From contig NZ_JAAEDI010000035.1 in assembly GCF_018129025.1 (NCBI RefSeq), forward strand, positions 1 to 54,926: a stretch of 54,926 nucleotides of DNA, in the 5' to 3' direction. This DNA comes from Neoroseomonas terrae. GTDB taxonomy: Bacteria; Pseudomonadota; Alphaproteobacteria; Acetobacterales; Acetobacteraceae. Each line of letters opens with the position of its first letter. Positions within the stretch are counted from its first letter, which is position 1. The notes below the pieces were generated by a model. The model was not told where the DNA came from and did no database searches. It saw only the letters and a program-made list of their open reading frames with translations. Shown one piece after another: positions 44,823 through 54,828 of the stretch. The translations under genes and the position numbers were made by a program.

Positions 44823-45784
44823 GCCGGCCTCCCGATACGCTTGATTTCCCATTCGAGCTCAATGCCCGAGGCCGCCTTCACGCGGGCGCGGACCTGCTCG
44901 CCGAGGGCTTCGATCTCAGCCCCCGTCGCGCCGCCGGTGTTGAGCAGGAAGTTGCAGTGCTTCTCGCTGACCTGCGCGGCGCCGAGGGCCAGGCCACGGC
45001 AGCCGGCCTCGTCGATCAGCTCCCACGCCTTCCTGTCGCCGGGCGGGTTCTTGAAGGTGGAACCGCCGGTGCGGGCCCGGACGGGCTGCGTCGCCTCGCG
45101 CGCGGCGCGGATCTCGTGAAGGCGCGCGGCGATGGCCGTGGCGTCGCCGGGCGTGGCATGAAAGCGTGCGCGGGTAACGACAGCGCGCGCGGGCAATTCG
45201 GCGCGGCGATAGGCGAAGCGCAACTCGCCGGCGGTGAGGCGGATCAGGCCGCCGGGCGTGGCGAGCTCGGCCCAGTCGAGCACGTCCTTGACTTCCGCGC
45301 CGTAGGCACCGGCGTTCATGGCGACGGCGCCGCCGATGGTGCCCGGGATCCCGACGAGGAATTCCAGCCCGCCCAGCGCGTGCTGCGCAGCGGTTTCCGC
45401 GACCGTGACGTCGAGCGCCGCGGCGCCGGCGACGATTCCGTCAGCCTGCGCGTCGATATCCCCGAAGCCGCGGGCGAGGCGGATCGTCACGCCTTCGATC
45501 CCGCCATCGCGGACGATCATGTTCGACGCCGCGCCGATGACGGTGAGCGGCGTCGCCGCCGGCACCTGCTTCAGCAGCGCGACGAGATCATCAGCATCCG
45601 CCGGCCTGACCAGCGTGTCGGCGTTGCCACCCACCCGAAACCACGTCTGCGCCCCGATCGGCGCATCATGAGCGATGCGCCCCCTCAAGGGCGGAGTCGA
45701 GGTTCCCAAAGGCCTTTCGGCCTTTGGTGGGGTGAGGTTCGGAGAGGGGCGACGCCCCTCTCCGATGGCGGCCGCGGCCATCAT
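44819..45784 (-). CDS. murB: UDP-N-acetylenolpyruvoylglucosamine reductase, with repeat-derived N-terminal insert
   Basis: A 321-residue FAD enzyme. Conserved parts are TWFRVGGNADTLVRPADADDLVALL, LTVIGAASNMIVRDGGIEG, GIPGTIGGAVAMNAGAYGAEVKDVL, RTGGSTFKNPPGDRKAWELIDEAGCRGL and WEIKRIG. It reduces enolpyruvyl-UDP-GlcNAc to UDP-MurNAc with NADPH. The ATG at 45784 overlaps the murC stop by one base (TGATG). In this reading the first 25-30 residues (AIGEGRRPSPNLTPPKAERP and on) are encoded by a bipartite palindromic repeat. The family core starts only at LRGRIAHDAPIGAQTWFRVGG. A TTG at 45688 just before that core is the only start that avoids the repeat, but it lacks a ribosome-binding site. Confidence 0.92.
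   Translation of the reverse strand: MMAAAAIGEGRRPSPNLTPPKAERPLGTSTPPLRGRIAHDAPIGAQTWFRVGGNADTLVRPADADDLVALLKQVPAATPLTVIGAASNMIVRDGGIEGVTIRLARGFGDIDAQADGIVAGAAALDVTVAETAAQHALGGLEFLVGIPGTIGGAVAMNAGAYGAEVKDVLDWAELATPGGLIRLTAGELRFAYRRAELPARAVVTRARFHATPGDATAIAARLHEIRAAREATQPVRARTGGSTFKNPPGDRKAWELIDEAGCRGLALGAAQVSEKHCNFLLNTGGATGAEIEALGEQVRARVKAASGIELEWEIKRIGRPA
45706..45765 (-). repeat. Bipartite hairpin module, copy C (3' of murC, inside the murB frame)
   Basis: On the minus strand, 18 bases after the murC stop, a perfect 12-base-pair hairpin (TCGGAGAGGGGC/GCCCCTCTCCGA, 45765-45739) is followed by a spacer. The CCAAAGGCC/GGCCTTTGG hairpin follows (45727-45706). The order and spacing match copies A and B. 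The murB reading frame crosses it without a stop. Confidence 0.9.
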
Positions 45785-47226
45785 CACTTCATCGCCCCGG
45801 CTAGCCGCCCGCGCGACCGCTGCTGCAGGTCCTGCAGCTGACCGGGAAGCGCATGTGCCCAGGCCGTGATGTTCCCCGCCCCGAGGCAGACGACGTAGTC
45901 GCCCGACTTCGCGATGGCGTGGATCATCTCCGGCAGCGAGTCCGGCCCCGGCAGCGGCACGACCGAGCGGTGCCCGCGGGCGCGGAGCCCTTCGACCAGC
46001 GCGTCCTTGTCCACGCCTTCGATCGGCTGTTCGCCGGCGGCGTAGACATCCGCGACGATCACCGTGCCGGCGTCGTTCATGCAGGTGCAGAAATCCTCGA
46101 ACAGCGTCGCGAGGCGCGAATAGCGATGCGGCTGCACCACGGCGACCACGTCGCGCGCGCCGGCTTGGCGGGCGGCCTTCAGCACGGCGGCGATCTCGAC
46201 CGGGTGGTGGCCGTAGTCGTCGATCACGGAAATGCCTCCGGCCTCGCCGGTGCGGGTGAAGCGGCGCTTCACGCCCTTGAAGCCGGCCAGCGCGGTGCGG
46301 ATGGTGGTTTCGTCCACGTCCATCTCGACGCCGATGGCGATGGCGGCGAGGGCGTTCTGCACATTGTGCTGGCCGAGCATCGGCAGGCGGAACGGCTTCA
46401 TGGTGCGCGTGCGGCCGCTGGCGCGGTCGGTGATCGTCACCTCGAAGGTGGCGCCCATGCGATCCGTGATGACCTTCTCGGCGCGGACATCGGCCTGGGG
46501 GGAGAAGCCATAGGTGACGATGCGGCGGTCCGACAGGCGCGGGATCATCGCCTGCACTTCGTGATGGTCCATGCAGAGCACCGCGAAGCCGTAGAAGGGG
46601 ATGTTGCCGACGAACTGGGCGTAGGCTTCCTTCATGGCCTCGCCCGTGCCCCAGTGGTCCAGGTGCTCGGGGTCCATGTTGGTGACGACGGCGACGACGG
46701 CGGGAAGTTTCAGGAAGGAGCCGTCGGATTCGTCGGCCTCGACGACCATCCAGTCGCCGGCACCCATGCGGGTGTTGGTGCCATAGGCGTTGATGATACC
46801 GCCGTTGATGACGGTGGGGTCGAGCCGGGCGGCCTCGAGCACCGCGGCGACGAGCGAGGTCGTCGTCGTCTTGCCGTGGGTACCGCCGATCGCGACGGAC
46901 CATTTCAGCCGCATCAGCTCCGCGAGCATCTCGGCGCGCCGCACGACCGGAATGAAGCGCTTGCGGGCGGTGGCGACCTCCGGGTTGTCGCGCTTCACGG
47001 CGGTCGACACGACGACCACCTGCGCATCACCGAGATTGGCCTCGTCATGGCCGACGGCGACCGGAATGCCAACGGCGCGCAGGCGCTGCACATTGGCGCT
47101 GTCGGCGATGTCGCTGCCCTGCACCTGGTAGCCGAGCACATGCAGCACCTCGGCGATGCCGGACATGCCGATGCCGCCGATGCCGACGAAGTGGATCGCA
47201 CCGATGTTGAGCGGCAGCGCGCGCAT
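45784..47226 (-). CDS. murC: UDP-N-acetylmuramate--L-alanine ligase
   Basis: A 480-residue Mur ligase. The N-terminal nucleotide-binding-like motif is [29 protein letters not shown], the P-loop is [19 protein letters not shown], followed by [20 protein letters not shown], and the C-terminal [18 protein letters not shown] and [10 protein letters not shown]. It adds L-alanine to UDP-MurNAc. Its ATG overlaps the murG stop by one base (TGATG), and its own stop overlaps the murB ATG the same way. Confidence 0.97.
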   Translation of the reverse strand: MRALPLNIGAIHFVGIGGIGMSGIAEVLHVLGYQVQGSDIADSANVQRLRAVGIPVAVGHDEANLGDAQVVVVSTAVKRDNPEVATARKRFIPVVRRAEMLAELMRLKWSVAIGGTHGKTTTTSLVAAVLEAARLDPTVINGGIINAYGTNTRMGAGDWMVVEADESDGSFLKLPAVVAVVTNMDPEHLDHWGTGEAMKEAYAQFVGNIPFYGFAVLCMDHHEVQAMIPRLSDRRIVTYGFSPQADVRAEKVITDRMGATFEVTITDRASGRTRTMKPFRLPMLGQHNVQNALAAIAIGVEMDVDETTIRTALAGFKGVKRRFTRTGEAGGISVIDDYGHHPVEIAAVLKAARQAGARDVVAVVQPHRYSRLATLFEDFCTCMNDAGTVIVADVYAAGEQPIEGVDKDALVEGLRARGHRSVVPLPGPDSLPEMIHAIAKSGDYVVCLGAGNITAWAHALPGQLQDLQQRSRGRLAGAMK

Positions 47227-48347
47227 CAGGCGGCCCCCATCGTCGCGCGGCGCGCGAGCGCCAGCACCTGGTCGGCGAGGTCCCGCGCCGCCAGCGGGCG
47301 GGCGAGGGCGGCAGCCGCGGCGGCAGCCGCGACGAGGCGATCGGGTACGGAGAACACGGCGGTCAGTCTTTCGGTCAGCGCCGGCGCGGTGAAGGCCGGC
47401 TGCGGATAGACCCAGGCGGCATCGGCCTGCGCGAGCGCGCGGGCATTGGCGTTCTGGTGGTCGTCGATGGCGGAGGGCAGCGGGACGAGGATCGACGGGC
47501 GGCCCGCGCATTCCAGCTCGGCGACGGTGGAGGCGCCGGCGCGCGCGATCACGAGATGCGCGGTAGCGAGCCTGCCGGCGATGTCCGGGAAGAACGGCGC
47601 GAGGTTCGCGACGACGCCGGCCGCGCGATAGGCGGTCTCGGTGCGCGCGAGATCCTCGGCGCGGCATTGCTGCGTGACCAGCAGCCGTGCCCGGATCGCC
47701 TCCGGCAAAGCGGCGACGGCGGGCGGGACGATGTCGGCGAAGACGCGGGCACCCTGGCTGCCGCCGGTGACCAGCAGCTTGAGCGCACCGCCGTCGAGCG
47801 GCGCCGGGTAGGGCTGCCCCGCCAGGGCGGCGAGCGCCGGCCGCACCGGATTGCCGACGACGGCGCTGCGCGTGCCCGTGGGGACGTTCGTCGTGTCCTC
47901 GAAGGACAGCGCCAGCAGGTCGGCCGCACGCGCCATCAGCCGGTTGGCGCGGCCGAGCACCGCGTTCTGCTCATGCAGGATGATGGCCGGCCGGCGCGAC
48001 ACGCCGAGGAGCCGCGCCGCGGCGAGCGGCGGAAAGGAGGCATAGCCGCCGAAGCCGACGACGGCCGAGGGCATCAGCATCGCCATGTGCCGGCGTGCCT
48101 GCATTGTGCCCGCCATCAGCTTCATCGCGCCGCGCGTCGCGCGGCGGATGCCGCGTCCGGACAGGCCGGCACCCGACAGTACGAAGCGCTCTGCATTCGC
48201 GAAGGCCGCGCTGTCATAGGCGGCGGAGCGTGCATCGGTCATCAGCGCGATCCGCTCGCCGCGGCGCAGCAGTTCCGCCGCCAGCGCCTCGGCGGGAAAC
48301 AGATGACCGCCGGTCCCGCCGGCGGCGATGATGATGGGCTGGGCCAT
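47226..48347 (-). CDS. murG: Lipid II synthase glycosyltransferase MurG
   Basis: A 373-residue GT-B glycosyltransferase. The N-terminal glycine loop is [22 protein letters not shown], then [18 protein letters not shown] and [17 protein letters not shown]. The donor-binding half has [18 protein letters not shown] and [37 protein letters not shown]. It transfers GlcNAc from UDP-GlcNAc to lipid I at the inner face of the membrane. ATG at 48347 is used here because GAGAGG precedes it; a GTG at 48359 overlapping the ftsW stop (GTGA) is equally possible. Confidence 0.96.
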   Translation of the reverse strand: MAQPIIIAAGGTGGHLFPAEALAAELLRRGERIALMTDARSAAYDSAAFANAERFVLSGAGLSGRGIRRATRGAMKLMAGTMQARRHMAMLMPSAVVGFGGYASFPPLAAARLLGVSRRPAIILHEQNAVLGRANRLMARAADLLALSFEDTTNVPTGTRSAVVGNPVRPALAALAGQPYPAPLDGGALKLLVTGGSQGARVFADIVPPAVAALPEAIRARLLVTQQCRAEDLARTETAYRAAGVVANLAPFFPDIAGRLATAHLVIARAGASTVAELECAGRPSILVPLPSAIDDHQNANARALAQADAAWVYPQPAFTAPALTERLTAVFSVPDRLVAAAAAAAALARPLAARDLADQVLALARRATMGAA

Positions 48348-48355
48348 GGGGCCTC

Positions 48356-49534
48356 TCACCGAAGCCCCCCCGCCGCCATCATGGGCGCGGCGGAGGTGTC
48401 CTCGGCGGCGTCGCCCGCCCTTGCGCCGATCCGCCGTCGGGTCAGCGCCAGCAGCATGCCCATGCCGATCGCGATGGCGAGCACCGAGGACCCGCCATAG
48501 GACACGAAAGGCAGGGTCATTCCCTTGGTCGGGATCAGATGCAGGGTGGACGCCATGTTGACGAAGGCCTGCAGGCCGAACTGCGTCAGCAGCCCGGTGC
48601 CGGCCAGCATCACGAACAGGTCGCCCTCGGACAGCAGGCGCATCAGGCCGCGCACCACGACGAAGGCGAACAGCACGAGGATGACCATGCAGATCACCAG
48701 GCCGAATTCCTCGCCGGCGACGGCGAAGACGAAGTCGGCATGCGCGTCGGGCAGCACGTTCTTCACGCGGCCCTCACCCGGTCCACGGCCGAGCAGTCCG
48801 CCATTGGCGAAGGCCTCCATCGCCACGCTGACCTGATAGGAATCGCCCGAAGTCGGGTCCAGGAAGCGATGCACGCGCGACTGCACATGGGGAAACAGCA
48901 GATAGGCGCCGACCGCGCCGGCGATGCCGATGCCCCCCACCGCGCCGACCAAGAACAGGTTCATGCCGGCGACGAAGAACTGCGCGAAGAACACCGCGGC
49001 GACGACCAGCAGCATGCCGATATCAGGCTGTCCCTTCAGGATCGCGCCGACGGCAAGGAACAGCCCAAGTGCGATGGATGCGCCCCAGACCTTGGACCCC
49101 GGCATCTTGCCCTCGGCGATCAGCCACGCCGCCACCACGGCGAAGAAGGGCTTGAGGAACTCGGATGGCTGCAGCGACATGCCCGGGATCGGCAACCAGC
49201 GCCGCGCGCCCTTGATCTCGGTTCCGACGACCAGCGTCGCTGCCGTCAGGAGCAGCGCGACGGCGAAACCGGCCAGCGCGAAGCGCCGTACCCCGCGCGG
49301 AGAGAGCAGCGAGACGGCCACCATCAGCCCCGTCGCCGCCATCAGGTACACCACCTGCCTGAAGAAGAACATGTGGCGCGAGGAAGCACCGATGCGTTCC
49401 GCCACGGCCGGAGAGGCGGCGAGCATCATCACATAGCCGAAGCCGATCAGCGCCAGCAGCGCGGCGAGCGTCCAGCGATCGACCGTCCACCACCAGCGGC
49501 CGAGGATGGAGGTGTCGGCACGGGAAAAGGCCAT
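48356..49534 (-). CDS. ftsW: Septal peptidoglycan polymerase FtsW
   Basis: A 392-residue SEDS-family membrane protein with about ten helices. Family segments are GARRWLPIPGMSLQPSEFLKPFFAVVAAW, ILKGQPDIGMLLVVAAVFFAQFFVAG, QVSVAMEAFANGGLLGRGPGEGRVKNVLPDAHADFVFAVAGEEFG and LIPTKGMTLPFVSYGGSSVLA. SEDS proteins polymerise glycan strands from lipid II; FtsW does so with FtsI at the septum. It starts with ATG at 49534, overlapping the murD stop by one base; a GTG one codon upstream is also in frame. Confidence 0.95.
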   Translation of the reverse strand: MAFSRADTSILGRWWWTVDRWTLAALLALIGFGYVMMLAASPAVAERIGASSRHMFFFRQVVYLMAATGLMVAVSLLSPRGVRRFALAGFAVALLLTAATLVVGTEIKGARRWLPIPGMSLQPSEFLKPFFAVVAAWLIAEGKMPGSKVWGASIALGLFLAVGAILKGQPDIGMLLVVAAVFFAQFFVAGMNLFLVGAVGGIGIAGAVGAYLLFPHVQSRVHRFLDPTSGDSYQVSVAMEAFANGGLLGRGPGEGRVKNVLPDAHADFVFAVAGEEFGLVICMVILVLFAFVVVRGLMRLLSEGDLFVMLAGTGLLTQFGLQAFVNMASTLHLIPTKGMTLPFVSYGGSSVLAIAIGMGMLLALTRRRIGARAGDAAEDTSAAPMMAAGGLR

Positions 49535-50910
49535 CACGCGCTCTCCTCGGCGATGGCGCGAGACAGCGCGCGGAAGCGGTCGCCGCGCTGGTCGAAGCCG
49601 GTGAACTGGTCCCAGGACGCACAGGCGGGCGAGAGCAGCACCACCGGCGCGGCACCGGCGAAAGCGGCCTGCGCGGCCGCGCGCGTGGCGGCCTCCAGCG
49701 TGCCGGCCACCTCATGTGCAACGCCGTGGGCCGCGAGCGTCTTCGCGAGCAGCGGCGCATCGCGCCCGATCAGGAACGCCTTCGCGATGCGCGGGAACAG
49801 CGGCATGAGCGAATCGATGCCGCCTTCCTTCGCTTCGCCGCCGGCGATCAGCACCACGCGATCATAGGATGCCAGCGCCCGCGCCGTGCTGTCGGCGTTG
49901 GTCGCCTTGCTGTCGTTCACGAAGACGACGCCGCGCGCCTCGGCGACCCGTTCCTGCCGGTGCGGCAGGCCCGGATAGGTGATGAGGCCAGCGGCCACCT
50001 CTGCCCGCGACAGCCCGAGCACGAAGCAGGCGGCGGCCGCCGCCGCGGCGTTCTGCGCATTGTGGCTGCCCGGCAGGGCGGGCGCCTCGTCCAGGTCGAG
50101 GATCACGCCGTCCTCGTCGCGCAACAGGCGCCCCTCGGCCCAGACGCCGCGGGGTTGCGCTGTCTGTCCCGAAATCGGCACGACCCGCGCCTTCAATCCG
50201 CGACCCAGCGCGGCGGTCATCGCGTCATCCTGACCGACCACCGCGACGTCCCCAGCGGTCTGCCGCGCGAAGATCCGAGCCTTCGCAGCGGCATAGCCGG
50301 CCATGTCGCCATGTCGGTCGAGGTGGTCCGGGCTGAGGTTGAGCATGACAGCCACGTTGAAGCGCAGCGTGGCGATTCGCTCCAACATGTAGGACGACAT
50401 TTCGAGGGTGTAGACCCCGTCGGACCCCAACATCTTGAGTCCGAGCGCCGGGGGGCCGAGATTGCCCCCCACCTGCGCCGGCCGACCCGCCGCCGTCAGG
50501 ACGTGGTGGATTAAGGCCGTGGTGGTGGACTTCCCGTTGGTGCCGGTCACCCCCACGAAGCGTGCCCCGGCATGGGCCGCGAGCACCGCGCGGTAGAGGA
50601 ACTCCGCATCGCAGAGGATCGGCGCGCCGGCAGCCTGTGCAGCCAGCGCCGCGGGATGCGACTCCGGCAGGCGATGCGGGATGCCCGGGGAGAGCAGGAG
50701 CGCGTCGGCGCGGAAGCGCCCCTCAGCGGCGTCGCGGACGGTCAGCCCCGCTTCCTCGGCGGCGCGCCGCGCCGGCTCACCATCATCCCACGCCTCGACC
50801 TCCGCACCCCATTCGGCCAGGCGCAGCGCCGCCGGCAGCCCGGCGCGGCCGAGCCCGACGACGGCGATGCGCGCGCCAAGGAAGGGGGTGAAGGGACGGG
50901 CCGGGGTCAT
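49534..50910 (-). CDS. murD: UDP-N-acetylmuramoylalanine--D-glutamate ligase
   Basis: A 458-residue Mur ligase. It starts with a nucleotide-fold motif [29 protein letters not shown], then [17 protein letters not shown], the P-loop [92 protein letters not shown] and [25 protein letters not shown]. It adds D-glutamate to UDP-MurNAc-L-Ala. Its ATG overlaps the mraY stop as ATGA. Confidence 0.97.
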   Translation of the reverse strand: MTPARPFTPFLGARIAVVGLGRAGLPAALRLAEWGAEVEAWDDGEPARRAAEEAGLTVRDAAEGRFRADALLLSPGIPHRLPESHPAALAAQAAGAPILCDAEFLYRAVLAAHAGARFVGVTGTNGKSTTTALIHHVLTAAGRPAQVGGNLGPPALGLKMLGSDGVYTLEMSSYMLERIATLRFNVAVMLNLSPDHLDRHGDMAGYAAAKARIFARQTAGDVAVVGQDDAMTAALGRGLKARVVPISGQTAQPRGVWAEGRLLRDEDGVILDLDEAPALPGSHNAQNAAAAAAACFVLGLSRAEVAAGLITYPGLPHRQERVAEARGVVFVNDSKATNADSTARALASYDRVVLIAGGEAKEGGIDSLMPLFPRIAKAFLIGRDAPLLAKTLAAHGVAHEVAGTLEAATRAAAQAAFAGAAPVVLLSPACASWDQFTGFDQRGDRFRALSRAIAEESA

Positions 50911-51995
50911 CGGATCTTGAGCGTGCTCAGGCCGACCAGCGCCAGGATCATGGCGATGATCCAGAAGCGAATGACGATGGTCGGCTCGGCCCAGCCCTTC
51001 TTCTCGAAATGATGGTGCAGCGGCGCCATCAGGAAGACGCGCCGGCCGGTGCGCTTGAACCAGAAGACCTGGATGATGACCGAGACCGTCTCGACGACGA
51101 ACAGCCCGCCGACGATCGCCAGCACGATCTCGTGCTTCGTCGCCACCGCCAGCGCGCCGAGCGCGCCGCCGAGCGACAGCGATCCGGTATCGCCCATGAA
51201 CACCGCCGCCGGCGGTGCGTTGAACCATAGGAAGCCGAGCGCCGAACCGATCAGCGCCGAGGCGAAGACGGCGAGCTCGCCGGTGCCCGGCACGTAGTGC
51301 AGTTGCAAGTAGTCGGCGAACACGCGATTGCCGACCAGATAGGCGATCAGCGCGAACACCGCGGCCGCGATCATCACTGGCACGATCGCGAGCCCGTCCA
51401 GCCCGTCCGTCAGGTTCACGGCGTTGGACGAACCCATCATCACCAGCATGCCCACCAGCGGGAACAGCAGGCCGAAGGGCACCAGCACTTCCTTGAAGAA
51501 GGGCAGCGCGAGACCGTCGGCGAGCGCGCCCGGCATCAGCGCCGTGATCCACAGCGCGACGACCAGGCCAAGCCCCGCCTGGACGAACAGCTTGGCGCGG
51601 CCCGACACGCCCTTGGTGTTCCGCTTGGTCACCTTCAGCCAGTCATCCGCGAAGCCGAGCGCGCCGTACCCGACCGTGACCAGCAGCACCGCCCAGATCA
51701 GGCCGGACCGCAGATCCGCCCAGAGCAGTGTCGAGACGACGAGCGCAGTCAGGATCATCACGCCGCCCATGGTCGGCGTGCCCTTTTTTTCGATCAGGTG
51801 CCGTTCCGGCCCGTCGTCGCGGATAGGCTGGCCGCCGCGCTGGAAGGACCGCAGCCAGCGGATGATCGGCGCGCCGAAGACGAGGCAGATCAGCAGCGCC
51901 GTGATGCACGCCGCACCCGCGCGGAAGGTGTGGTAGCGCGCGAGATTGAACAGAAAGAAGCTGTCCGCGTAGGGCGTGAGGAGGTTGTAGATCAT
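50907..51995 (-). CDS. mraY: Phospho-N-acetylmuramoyl-pentapeptide transferase
   Basis: A 362-residue integral membrane enzyme with about ten helices. Catalytic segments are [38 protein letters not shown] (the paired aspartates), [35 protein letters not shown] and the cytoplasmic [23 protein letters not shown]. It moves phospho-MurNAc-pentapeptide onto undecaprenyl phosphate to make lipid I. The ATG at 51995 overlaps the murF stop as ATGA. The open frame beyond it belongs to the shadow of murF. Confidence 0.97.
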   Translation of the reverse strand: MIYNLLTPYADSFFLFNLARYHTFRAGAACITALLICLVFGAPIIRWLRSFQRGGQPIRDDGPERHLIEKKGTPTMGGVMILTALVVSTLLWADLRSGLIWAVLLVTVGYGALGFADDWLKVTKRNTKGVSGRAKLFVQAGLGLVVALWITALMPGALADGLALPFFKEVLVPFGLLFPLVGMLVMMGSSNAVNLTDGLDGLAIVPVMIAAAVFALIAYLVGNRVFADYLQLHYVPGTGELAVFASALIGSALGFLWFNAPPAAVFMGDTGSLSLGGALGALAVATKHEIVLAIVGGLFVVETVSVIIQVFWFKRTGRRVFLMAPLHHHFEKKGWAEPTIVIRFWIIAMILALVGLSTLKIR

Positions 51996-53371
51996 GCCGC
52001 CGCGCCTTCCGTCAGCGCAGCCACGACGACCGCCATGCGGGAGCCGAGCGAACCCTTCACGAGCACGGCGTCGCCCGGCCGCAGCGCGGCCTTCAGCACG
52101 GGGGCGAGGGTGGCGGAATCGGCGAGATGCGCGCCGCGCTTCACGTCGGGCAGCGCGCGATACAGATGACCCATCAAGTCCCCGCAACAGAAAACGAGAT
52201 CGCAGGCAGCGGCGGCATCGGGGGCGAGCGAGGCGTGGATCGCCGCCGCATCCTCCCCCAGCTCGCGCATGTCCCCCAGCGCCGCGATGCGCCGGCTCGC
52301 CGCCTGCGCGCCGAGCACGGCGAGGCCGGCGCGGATCGAAGGTGGCGAAGCGTTGTAGGAATCGTCGATCAGCAGCGCATCACCGCCGGCGACGGCGATG
52401 CGCGTGCGCCTTCCGCGCCCGGCCGGCGCCCCGAAGGCCGGCAGCGCGGCTGCAGCGCTGCGCGGCGATAGCCCAAGCGCGGCAACGGCGGCGAGCACCG
52501 CGCAGGCGTTCAGCGCGACATGGTGCCCGGGTGCCGCCAGCGTCACGCCGATGCGCTCGCCATGCAGCATGATCTCCGCATGGCCGCCATCCCCGGCGCC
52601 GTCGTACGAAAGCAGCCGCGCATCGGCGCCCGGCGTCTCCCCATGGGTCAGCACCTCGAGGCCGGCAGCGCGTGCGCGGGCCGCGAGGCGCGGCGCGAAG
52701 CGGCTATCGGCGGGCACAACGAGCGTGCCGCCCGGCGCGATGCCGGCGATGATGTCGCCCTTCTCCTCGGCAATCGCCTCCTCGCTGCCCAGGCGGCCGA
52801 CATGGGCGCTGCCGAGATTGGTGATGACCCCGACGCGCGGGCGAGCCAGGCGGCTGAGCGGCTCGATCTCGCCGCGATTGTTCATGCCCATCTCGATCAC
52901 CGCGAAGGCGGCATCGGCCGGCAGGCGGGCCAGGGTGAGCGGCACGCCCCAGTGGTTGTTGTAGGATGCGGCGGCGGCATGCGTCGGGCCGAAGGCGGAC
53001 AGCGCGACGCGCAGCATCTCCTTCGTCGTGGTCTTGCCGACGGAACCCGTCACGCCGACGAAGGCGGCTTCGCTCCGCGCACGCGCCGCGGCGCCGAGCG
53101 CGGTCAGCCCCGCCAGCGTATCGGCCACGCGCAGCAGCGGCGCGCCGGGTGCGACGCCCGGCGGGCTGTGGTCGACCAGCGCGGCCGCCGCGCCACGGGC
53201 CAGTGCATCGGCGACGAACTCATGCCCATCGCGCACGTCGCGCAGCGCGACGAACAGGTCGCCCGGCGCAATGCTGCGCGTGTCGATGGAAACGCCGGTG
53301 ACCGCGACCTCGGCATCGAGCGTGCCATCCGTCGCGCTGCGCAGCGCTGCCGAGGTCCACAGCGCGTTCAT
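51992..53371 (-). CDS. murF: UDP-N-acetylmuramoyl-tripeptide--D-alanyl-D-alanine ligase
   Basis: A 459-residue Mur ligase. The N-terminal domain has [41 protein letters not shown], the P-loop is [20 protein letters not shown], then [70 protein letters not shown] and [13 protein letters not shown]. It attaches D-Ala-D-Ala, the Ddl product, to UDP-MurNAc-tripeptide. Its ATG overlaps the murE stop as ATGA. Confidence 0.97.
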   Translation of the reverse strand: MNALWTSAALRSATDGTLDAEVAVTGVSIDTRSIAPGDLFVALRDVRDGHEFVADALARGAAAALVDHSPPGVAPGAPLLRVADTLAGLTALGAAARARSEAAFVGVTGSVGKTTTKEMLRVALSAFGPTHAAAASYNNHWGVPLTLARLPADAAFAVIEMGMNNRGEIEPLSRLARPRVGVITNLGSAHVGRLGSEEAIAEEKGDIIAGIAPGGTLVVPADSRFAPRLAARARAAGLEVLTHGETPGADARLLSYDGAGDGGHAEIMLHGERIGVTLAAPGHHVALNACAVLAAVAALGLSPRSAAAALPAFGAPAGRGRRTRIAVAGGDALLIDDSYNASPPSIRAGLAVLGAQAASRRIAALGDMRELGEDAAAIHASLAPDAAAACDLVFCCGDLMGHLYRALPDVKRGAHLADSATLAPVLKAALRPGDAVLVKGSLGSRMAVVVAALTEGAAA

Positions 53372-54828
53372 AACGCTGCCCCCGCGAGGCGGCGCACCAC
53401 CTCGGCATCGTCGAAGGGATGGACGATGCCGGCGATCTCCTGACCGGACTCGTGGCCCTTGCCGGCGACCGCGAGCATGTCGCCGGGGCGCAGATCGGAC
53501 AGGGCGGCGGCGATCGCCGCCTCCCGCGACCCGGCATCGATGGCGCCCGGCGCGCCGGCCAGCACGGCGGCGCGGATCGTCCCAGGATCCTCGCTGCGCG
53601 GGTTGTCGTCCGTGACCCACACGGTGTCGGCCGCATCCGCGGCGGCACGCCCCATCAACGGCCGCTTGCCCGGGTCCCGGTCGCCGCCGGCACCGAACAG
53701 CACATGCAGCCGCCCGGTGGTGTGCGGCCGCAGCGCGGCAAGCAGCCGCGCCAGCGCATCCGGCGTATGGGCGTAGTCCACATAGACCGCCGCTCCATTG
53801 GCGAGCACCGCCGCGCGCTCCATTCGCCCCCGGACGCCGCGCAGCGCCGGCAGGGCGGCGAGGGCGCGATCCGCCGACTGTCCCGCACCGATGGCGAGTG
53901 CGGCGGCCAGCAGCACATTGTCGGCCTGGAACCGGCCGGGCAGGGGCAGATGGATCTCATGCGCCGTGCCGAAGGCGCTCAGCGACAGCGCCAGCCCGTC
54001 CGGCAGCGGCCGGGCGGCATGCAGGCGGATCGCCTCGCCGGCCTCGCCGACACTGAGGAGGCGAAGCCGCCGCCGCGACGCGATCCCGCGCAGCGCCGCG
54101 AAGGTCTCAGGCTCCATCTCGGTGCAGGCCGCCGCCGCGGCGCCGACGGGCAGCAGCGTGTCGAACAGTCGCAGCTTGGCGGCGCGATAGCCCGCCATGT
54201 CGCCATGATAGTCCAGATGGTCGCGCGTCAGGTTGCTGAACCCCGCCGCTGCCAGCACCACCCCGTCCAGCCGACGCTGGTCGAGCCCGTGGGAGGACGC
54301 CTCCATGGCCGCCGCGCCGAAGCCCGCCCGCGCAAGGGCGGCTAGCGTCGCATGCAGCGATATGGGATCGGGCGTGGTCAGCGACGGGCCCGGTGGAAAG
54401 CCTTCGGCCACCAGCCCCAGCGTGCCGAGCGAAGCGGCGCGCTCGCCGCCCGCCGTCCAGATCTGGCGCAGGAAGTCGACCGTGCTCGTCTTGCCGTTGG
54501 TGCCCGTGACGGCGACGACGCTGCGCGGCTGCGCACCGTGGTAGGCGGCGGCCATCAGCGCCAGCGCCCGGCGCGGGTCGGCCGAGGTGATCAGCGGCCG
54601 TACCGGCACGCCCGGCGGCCATTCCGTGCCTTCCGGCGCCAGCACCGCCGCCGCGCCGCGTTCCACCGCATCCGCGATGAAGGCGCGCCCGTCGCTGCGC
54701 GCGCCGGGCAGGGCGGCGAAGACCATGCCCGGCCGGACGGCGCGGCTGTCGGCCGTCAGACCGGCGATCGCCGCATCCCCGGCCGTTCCGGCAAGGCCCG
54801 CGCGATGCATGATCTCACCGAGGCGCAA
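53368..54828 (-). CDS. murE: UDP-N-acetylmuramoyl-tripeptide synthetase, meso-DAP type
   Basis: A 486-residue Mur ligase. It shows IAGLTADSRAVRPGMVFAALPGARSDGRAFIADAVERGAAAVLA, the P-loop AVTGTNGKTSTVDFLRQIW, MEASSHGLDQRRLDGV, NLTRDHLDYHGDMAGYRAAKLRLF, VDYAHTPDALARLLAAL and VTDDNPRSEDP. The DNPR motif marks enzymes that add meso-diaminopimelate, consistent with a Gram-negative wall. The start taken is TTG at 54828 (RLGEIMHRAGLAG), which aligns with the usual first helix. An ATG at 54810, preceded by GGTGAGA, is the alternative and would remove six residues. With the TTG start it overlaps the preceding reading frame by 14 bases. Confidence 0.95.
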   Translation of the reverse strand: MRLGEIMHRAGLAGTAGDAAIAGLTADSRAVRPGMVFAALPGARSDGRAFIADAVERGAAAVLAPEGTEWPPGVPVRPLITSADPRRALALMAAAYHGAQPRSVVAVTGTNGKTSTVDFLRQIWTAGGERAASLGTLGLVAEGFPPGPSLTTPDPISLHATLAALARAGFGAAAMEASSHGLDQRRLDGVVLAAAGFSNLTRDHLDYHGDMAGYRAAKLRLFDTLLPVGAAAAACTEMEPETFAALRGIASRRRLRLLSVGEAGEAIRLHAARPLPDGLALSLSAFGTAHEIHLPLPGRFQADNVLLAAALAIGAGQSADRALAALPALRGVRGRMERAAVLANGAAVYVDYAHTPDALARLLAALRPHTTGRLHVLFGAGGDRDPGKRPLMGRAAADAADTVWVTDDNPRSEDPGTIRAAVLAGAPGAIDAGSREAAIAAALSDLRPGDMLAVAGKGHESGQEIAGIVHPFDDAEVVRRLAGAAL

